DNA of 19,201 bases, from the NCBI GenBank assembly GCA_016462305.1, contig JAEMTM010000008.1, positions 1-19,201 of the forward strand, given 5' to 3'. This DNA comes from Sphingomonadaceae bacterium. Lineage in GTDB: Bacteria > Pseudomonadota > Alphaproteobacteria > Sphingomonadales > Sphingomonadaceae. Positions 14,707 through 19,201 of this stretch are shown here, piece after piece. The position numbers and the translations under genes are program-made. The notes beneath the pieces were generated by a model. The model saw only the letters and a program-made list of their open reading frames with translations, ran no database searches and was not told where the DNA came from. Numbering within the stretch: position 1 is the stretch's first letter; the number at the start of each line of letters is the position of its first letter.

Positions 14707-15855
14707 ATGCGCGAAGAAGACGAATTCGAACTCGAACCCATCGAAATATTGGAACTGCCGCTCGACGCTTGGCATCGTGATAAGGGCGCGCGCATGGTCG
14801 AATTTGCGGGCTACCATATGCCGATCCAATATGAAGGCATCATGGCCGAACATATATGGACGCGCGAAAATGCCGGGCTGTTCGATGTTAGCCATATGGG
14901 TCAGTTGATGCTGACCGGCGATGGTGCCGCCGAAGCGTTTGAGGCGCTGGTCCCCGGCGACATTTCCGCCCTGAAAGAAGGCAAGATGCGCTATTCGCTC
15001 TTGCTGGCCGAAGACGGCGGCGTGCTGGACGATATGATGATTACGGCGGCTCCCATGGGGCTGTATGTCGTCGTCAATGGCGCGGTGAAGTGGGATGATA
15101 TGGGCTATCTGCGCGAATATCTGCCCGACGAAATCACCATCAACAATATGGAAGATCGCGCATTGTTGGCGCTGCAAGGGCCCAAGGCGGTCGATGCGTT
15201 GAAACGTGTCGTGCCGGGCGTGGACGCGCTCTATTTTATGGAGGCGGGTTCATTTTTCTGGGGCCCCAAAACCGACCCTGAGCCGCTTTGGATCAGCCGT
15301 TCGGGCTATACGGGCGAGGATGGCTTTGAAATCTCCGTGCCCGCAAGCCACGCAAAGGCATTGGCAGACCAATTATGTGCGCAGCCAGAGGTTAAGCCGA
15401 TTGGCCTTGGCGCACGGGATTCGCTCCGGCTTGAGGCGGGCTTGCCGCTCTACGGTCATGACATGAACCCCGATGTGGACCCTGTCGAGGCCAATGCCGC
15501 CTTTGCCATTTCCAAACGCCGCCGGGCGGAAGGTGGCTTTGCTGGGTCTGATCGTATCCTAGAAGCGCTCGCCAACGGCCCCGCCCGCAGACTGGTCGGC
15601 CTTTCTGTCGAAGGCAAAATGCCCGTCCGCGAAGGCGCACCGATTTTTATAGGCGAAGCGCAAGTGGGCGTCATTACCTCCGGCGGCTTTGGCCCAAGCA
15701 TCGGCGCGCCGATTGCCATGGGCTATGTTGATGCGGCCCATAACGCCGTCGGCAGCTCGCTTGCAGCCGAAGTGCGCGGCAAGCGCGTGTCCATCACGGT
15801 CGCAAATCTACCCTTCATCCCACATCATTATCATCGCAAAGGAGCGAACACATGA
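14707..15855 (+). CDS. gcvT: GcvT, aminomethyltransferase (glycine cleavage T-protein)
   Basis: Transfers the methylene group from the aminomethyl-lipoyl arm of H-protein to tetrahydrofolate, releasing ammonia. At 382 residues it fits the family. Motifs include LPLDAWHRDKGARMVEFAGY (17-36), GLFDVSHMGQ (58-67), VLDDMMI with the conserved Asp pair (106-112), SGYTGEDGFEI (199-209) and ARDSLRLEAGLPLYGHDM (236-253). I chose the ATG at 14707, which follows the riboswitch. The frame is open back to 14602, but that would translate the second aptamer. The first 16 residues form an unusually acidic lead-in. No strong Shine-Dalgarno site is seen (GAACGGA at most). The 3' end overlaps gcvH by ATGA. Confidence 0.95.
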   Translation: MREEDEFELEPIEILELPLDAWHRDKGARMVEFAGYHMPIQYEGIMAEHIWTRENAGLFDVSHMGQLMLTGDGAAEAFEALVPGDISALKEGKMRYSLLLAEDGGVLDDMMITAAPMGLYVVVNGAVKWDDMGYLREYLPDEITINNMEDRALLALQGPKAVDALKRVVPGVDALYFMEAGSFFWGPKTDPEPLWISRSGYTGEDGFEISVPASHAKALADQLCAQPEVKPIGLGARDSLRLEAGLPLYGHDMNPDVDPVEANAAFAISKRRRAEGGFAGSDRILEALANGPARRLVGLSVEGKMPVREGAPIFIGEAQVGVITSGGFGPSIGAPIAMGYVDAAHNAVGSSLAAEVRGKRVSITVANLPFIPHHYHRKGANT

Positions 15856-16223
15856 CCCGTTATTTCACCGAAGATCATGAGTGGATCGACGTTGACGGCG
15901 ACAGCGCAACAGTCGGCATCACGCATTATGCGCAAAGCCAATTGGGCGACATCGTCTTCGCGGAAGTTCCTACGGCAGGCGCAACGCTTAAAAAAGGCGG
16001 CGATGCAGCCGTCGTGGAATCGGTGAAGGCCGCATCCGACGTTTACGCACCCGTCAGCGGCACAGTCATTGAAGGCAATAACGCCTTGGAAGGCGACCCC
16101 GCTTTGGTCAACAGCGACCCCGAAGGCGAAGGCTGGTTCTTCAAACTGACCTTGAGCGACAGCAGCGAGCTCGACAGCCTCATGGACGCCGCCGCCTATC
16201 AGGCATTTGTTGACGGGCTGTAA
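15852..16223 (+). CDS. gcvH: GcvH, glycine cleavage system H-protein
   Basis: Small lipoyl-carrier protein that shuttles the aminomethyl group from P-protein to T-protein and is re-oxidised by L-protein. The 123 residues match the family length. Lys 59, in AVVESVKAASDVYAP, is the lipoylation site. The N-terminal RYFTEDHEWI and the middle THYAQSQLGDIVF are typical H-protein sequence. GGAG at 15841-15844, 7 bases before the ATG, is a good ribosome site in addition to the ATGA overlap with gcvT, fitting the need for extra H-protein. A 36-bp gap separates it from the preferred gcvPA start. Confidence 0.97.
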   Translation: MTRYFTEDHEWIDVDGDSATVGITHYAQSQLGDIVFAEVPTAGATLKKGGDAAVVESVKAASDVYAPVSGTVIEGNNALEGDPALVNSDPEGEGWFFKLTLSDSSELDSLMDAAAYQAFVDGL

Positions 16224-16249
16224 GATAATCCGCTCGCGACGCGGGCTAT

Positions 16250-16253
16250 GGAG
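16250..16253 (+). promoter_or_regulatory. Shine-Dalgarno site deciding the gcvPA start
   Basis: GGAG lies 6 bases before the ATG at 16260. It overlaps the alternative in-frame ATG at 16248, which has no ribosome site of its own, so 16260 is preferred. Confidence 0.65.
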
Positions 16254-16259
16254 ATTGAA

Positions 16260-17618
16260 ATGCGTTATTTACCGCTAACCCCATCCGACCGGCAAGCGAT
16301 GCTTGGTGTCATTGGGGCAAAATCGATTGATGATCTGTTCTGTGATGTGCCTGCCGCGGCGCGACTGGATGGGCCGATCCGTGGCCTGCCCAATCACGCC
16401 AGCGAAATGGCGGTGGAGCGGCATTTTTCCGAACTTGCGCGTCAAAATATGACCGCGTCGCATCATCCATTCTTCTTGGGCGCAGGCGCATATAAGCATC
16501 ATGTGCCCGCGAGCGTTGACCATATCATCCAGCGCGGCGAGTTCCTGACCGCGTACACGCCCTATCAGCCCGAAATCGCGCAGGGCACGTTGCAGATGCT
16601 GTTTGAATTCCAGACGCAGGTTGCGCGGCTGTTCGGCTGCGATGTCGCCAATGCGTCAATGTATGATGGCTCGACCGCCTGTTGGGAAGCCATTGGCATG
16701 GCTGGCCGCATTACCAAGCGGACAAAGGCACTGCTGTCGTCAGGGTTGCATCCGCATTATGTTAGCGTGGCCAAGACCATGGCGCAATATACAGGCGATA
16801 CGCTGGACACAAGTTTGCCGGAACTGTCCGCACAGACCGACAGCGCGCGTTTGCTCGCCGCTATCGACGGCGAGACAAGCTGCGTCGTTGTGCAATATCC
16901 CGACATATTGGGACGGATCGAAGACCTGTCCGTTATCGCTGCCAAGGCGCATGCGCATGGGGCGTTGCTAATCGCCGTCGTGACGGAACCCGTTGCCTTG
17001 GGCGCGATCAAAGCACCCGGAGACATGGGCGCGGACATTGTGGTGGGTGAGGGGCAGTCGCTTGGCGTCGGCCTGCAATTTGGTGGGCCTTATGTTGGCC
17101 TGTTTGCGTGCAAGGAAAAATTCGTCCGCCAAATGCCCGGCCGTTTATGCGGGGAGACTGTGGACGCACAAGGCAAGCGCGGCTTCGTTCTGACGCTGTC
17201 CACGCGTGAGCAGCATATTCGCCGTGAAAAGGCGACGTCAAATATCTGCACCAATTCAGGTCTTTGTGCCTTGGCCTTCAGTGTGCATCTCACCTTGTTG
17301 GGGGAAAAGGGTCTGCGCGGATTAGCGCAGTTGAACCACGCGCTTGCGGTGCAAGCGGCGGATCGGCTGAGCCAAATTCCGGGTGTCGCATTGGTCAATG
17401 ACAGCTTCTTCAACGAATTCACGTTGAAGCTACCCAAAGAAGCGCGGCCCGTGGTGCGCGCGCTTGCCGACCGCAAAATACTTGGCGGCGTGTCGCTTGG
17501 GCGGCTTTACCCCAATGCAGACGCGCTTTCGAACGGCCTGCTTGTGGCCGTTACGGAGACCGCCACCAGCGCGGATGTCGAAACATTCGCCGTCGCTTTG
17601 CAGGAGATTTTGGCATGA
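16260..17618 (+). CDS. gcvPA: GcvPA, glycine dehydrogenase (decarboxylating) subunit 1
   Basis: N-terminal-half subunit of the two-subunit glycine decarboxylase (P-protein), which decarboxylates glycine on PLP and loads the remainder onto lipoyl-H-protein. The product is 452 residues from 16260; an alternative ATG at 16248 adds four residues. It starts MRYLPLTPSDRQAML as this family does. It contains HHPFFLGAGAYKHHVP (68-83), the ITAYTPYQPEIAQGT-like segment (LTAYTPYQPEIAQGT, 96-110), ASMYDGSTA (132-140) and TSNICTNSGLCAL further on. This subunit lacks the PLP lysine, which sits in GcvPB. The stop overlaps gcvPB by ATGA, consistent with equal synthesis of the two subunits. Confidence 0.95.
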   Translation: MRYLPLTPSDRQAMLGVIGAKSIDDLFCDVPAAARLDGPIRGLPNHASEMAVERHFSELARQNMTASHHPFFLGAGAYKHHVPASVDHIIQRGEFLTAYTPYQPEIAQGTLQMLFEFQTQVARLFGCDVANASMYDGSTACWEAIGMAGRITKRTKALLSSGLHPHYVSVAKTMAQYTGDTLDTSLPELSAQTDSARLLAAIDGETSCVVVQYPDILGRIEDLSVIAAKAHAHGALLIAVVTEPVALGAIKAPGDMGADIVVGEGQSLGVGLQFGGPYVGLFACKEKFVRQMPGRLCGETVDAQGKRGFVLTLSTREQHIRREKATSNICTNSGLCALAFSVHLTLLGEKGLRGLAQLNHALAVQAADRLSQIPGVALVNDSFFNEFTLKLPKEARPVVRALADRKILGGVSLGRLYPNADALSNGLLVAVTETATSADVETFAVALQEILA

Positions 17619-19183
17619 ACAGCATTAACCAAAGCGGATGGAAGCCCGAAATGGGCAATGCCGGCGATACGGCCCCTGCAACCTACACCGGCAACAAGGC
17701 GTTGATGCTGGAAGAGGCTTTGATTTTCGAGATTGGCACCGCCGGAACAACGGGCGTTGATCTCGCCGATGCACCGCAGGTCGCGTCGCGTCTCGGTAAT
17801 CTGGAACGGCACCGCGACATTGGCCTTCCCGGCCTGTCGGAGCCTGAGACGGTGCGCCATTATACGCGCCTTAGCCGTCAGAATTACGCCATTGACCTCG
17901 GTTTCTTCCCGCTCGGTAGCTGCACGATGAAGCACAACCCGCGCCTGAATGAAAAGGTCGCGCGCATGGCTGGCTTTGCCGATGTCCATCCGTTGCAGCC
18001 GGTCGAGACCGTCCAAGGTGCATTCGCAGTCATTCACGAACTGGCGCATTGGTTGGTTACGTTGACCGGCATGAAGGCGGTGGCGATGTCGCCCAAGGCA
18101 GGGGCGCATGGTGAATTGTGCGGCATCCTTGCCATTCGTGCGGCGCTGACCGCGCGCGGTGACGCCCGTTCGGTGATCCTCTGTCCCGAAAGCGCGCATG
18201 GCACCAATCCGGCGACGGCGGCCTTTGCAGGTTATGCGGTGGAGAATATCCCCGCGACATCCGAAGGCCGCGTTGATCTGGCGGCGTTGAAGGCGCGGCT
18301 TGGTCCCGATGTTGCGGGCGTCATGATTACCAACCCCAACACTTGCGGCCTGTTCGAGCGGGATATGCGCGAAATTTCGGACGCGGTCCATGCGGCGGGT
18401 GGCTATGTTTATTGCGACGGCGCGAATTTCAACGCGATTGTTGGCCGTGTGCGCCCCGGTGATTTGGGCGTTGATGCCATGCACATCAACCTGCACAAGA
18501 CATTTTCGACCCCACATGGCGGCGGCGGGCCGGGTTCCGGGCCAGTGGTCTTGTCCGAAGCATTGGCCCCTTATGCGCCGCTGCCTTTCGTCGATAAGGA
18601 TAAAGATCATTATCGGCTGGTCGAAGAGGAAACGGCTGGCGAGCACCACGGGTCCAGCTTTGGCCGCATGGTCGCGTTCCACGGCCAGATGGGCATGTTC
18701 ACCCGCGCTTTGTCCTACATCATGTCGCATGGCGCAGACGGCCTGCGCCAAGTGGCGGAAGATGCGGTGCTCAACGCCAATTACATCCTACGCAGCTTGG
18801 AGGACGTTCTTGAAGCGCCGTTCGCCCATAGCGGCCCTTGCATGCATGAGGCATTGTTCAGCGATAATGGGTTGGCCGAAGGCTTCTCCACGCTCGACAT
18901 CGCCAAGGGCCTGATCGACGAAGGCTATCACCCGATGACGGTGTATTTCCCGCTCGTGGTGCATGGCGCGATGTTGGTGGAACCAACCGAGACCGAGAGC
19001 AAGGCCACGCTTGACCAGTTCATTGGCGCACTGGGTCGCGTTGCGGAGCGGGCCAAGGCGGGTGACCCGTCGCTAAAGTCCGCGCCGCATTATGCGCCGC
19101 GCCGCCGCCTTGATGAAACGCAAGCCGCGCGTAAGCCCGTGTTGGTCTGGCGCGAACCCGAACAGGCGGTTGCGGCGGAGTGA
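17615..19183 (+). CDS. gcvPB: GcvPB, glycine dehydrogenase (decarboxylating) subunit 2
   Basis: PLP-bearing subunit of the two-part glycine decarboxylase. The 522 residues contain FFPLGSCTMKHNPR (97-110), AMSPKAGAHGELCG (157-170), PESAHGTNPATAAFAGY (191-207), TNPNTCGLFE (239-248), YCDGANFNAI with the PLP-ring Asp (268), and MHINLHKTFSTPHGGGGPG (289-307) whose Lys 295 is the expected Schiff-base lysine. GGAG at 17603-17606, 8 bases before the ATG, supports the start together with the ATGA overlap with gcvPA. The last 25 or so residues form a charged tail. No gene for L-protein follows in the 18 bases left; it is presumably elsewhere, shared with other dehydrogenase complexes. Confidence 0.96.
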   Translation: MNSINQSGWKPEMGNAGDTAPATYTGNKALMLEEALIFEIGTAGTTGVDLADAPQVASRLGNLERHRDIGLPGLSEPETVRHYTRLSRQNYAIDLGFFPLGSCTMKHNPRLNEKVARMAGFADVHPLQPVETVQGAFAVIHELAHWLVTLTGMKAVAMSPKAGAHGELCGILAIRAALTARGDARSVILCPESAHGTNPATAAFAGYAVENIPATSEGRVDLAALKARLGPDVAGVMITNPNTCGLFERDMREISDAVHAAGGYVYCDGANFNAIVGRVRPGDLGVDAMHINLHKTFSTPHGGGGPGSGPVVLSEALAPYAPLPFVDKDKDHYRLVEEETAGEHHGSSFGRMVAFHGQMGMFTRALSYIMSHGADGLRQVAEDAVLNANYILRSLEDVLEAPFAHSGPCMHEALFSDNGLAEGFSTLDIAKGLIDEGYHPMTVYFPLVVHGAMLVEPTETESKATLDQFIGALGRVAERAKAGDPSLKSAPHYAPRRRLDETQAARKPVLVWREPEQAVAAE

Positions 19184-19201
19184 GCGGACCGCAGCCGTTT
19201 G

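Noticed and set aside
14361..14795. A 144-codon minus-strand open frame across the riboswitch and gcvT start
   Set aside because: It would be the complement of the conserved riboswitch core, and its Ser/Arg-rich product has no recognisable features.
17507..18751. A 414-codon open frame antisense to gcvPB and the end of gcvPA
   Set aside because: No family resemblance, His/Arg-rich shadow composition and complete overlap with well-supported genes.
1..19201. Mobile element, defence system, CRISPR array or biosynthetic cluster
   Set aside because: No transposase, integrase, nuclease-helicase, spaced direct repeats or anomalous gene block is visible; the content is conserved housekeeping operons.

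Overview
The window is a chromosomal, gene-dense stretch from an alphaproteobacterium, most likely of the order Sphingomonadales. That placement is inferred from protein signatures: the FtsZ C-terminal peptide ending in RQNNS, split glycine decarboxylase subunits, the style of the MurB and Dgt sequences, and moderate GC content. All confident genes lie on the + strand. I see no insertion sequence, phage gene, CRISPR array, tRNA or rRNA.

Region 1 (1-11226) is the second half of a division and cell wall (dcw) cluster in classical order: mraY (3' end only), murD, ftsW, murG, murC, murB, ddl, ftsQ, ftsA, ftsZ. The encoded enzymes take the peptidoglycan precursor from UDP-MurNAc steps (MurB, MurC, MurD), through D-Ala-D-Ala supply (Ddl), to lipid I (MraY), lipid II (MurG) and septal polymerisation (FtsW). 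FtsQ, FtsA and FtsZ form the divisome scaffold and ring. Every junction from mraY to ftsA overlaps by 4 bp (ATGA) or 1 bp (TAATG), so the whole run looks translationally coupled. The chain breaks only before ftsZ, which has a 104-bp leader with an inverted repeat and its own strong Shine-Dalgarno site.

Region 2 (11227-14334) follows two small hairpins at the ftsZ stop codon. It holds a secreted or periplasmic TPR plus SPOR-domain protein, a plausible septal peptidoglycan-binding protein, and then dgt, a dNTP triphosphohydrolase of the HD superfamily.

Region 3 (14335-19201) is a glycine cleavage operon: a 372-bp leader with a probable dgt terminator, a weak promoter candidate and a tandem glycine riboswitch with a downstream hairpin that competes with the second aptamer's P1 helix. 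It is followed by gcvT, gcvH, gcvPA and gcvPB, again nearly all overlapping. The L-protein (lpd) is not in the window. Excess glycine would be expected to bind the leader RNA and switch on its own breakdown to CO2, ammonia and methylene-tetrahydrofolate.

I looked for an undescribed system and did not find a convincing one. The most useful leads are modest: a degenerate phosphate-2 loop in FtsA, the TPR-SPOR protein beside ftsZ, the mutually exclusive riboswitch folds, the inverted repeat before ftsZ, and an orphan coding-like stretch on the minus strand between dgt and the riboswitch.
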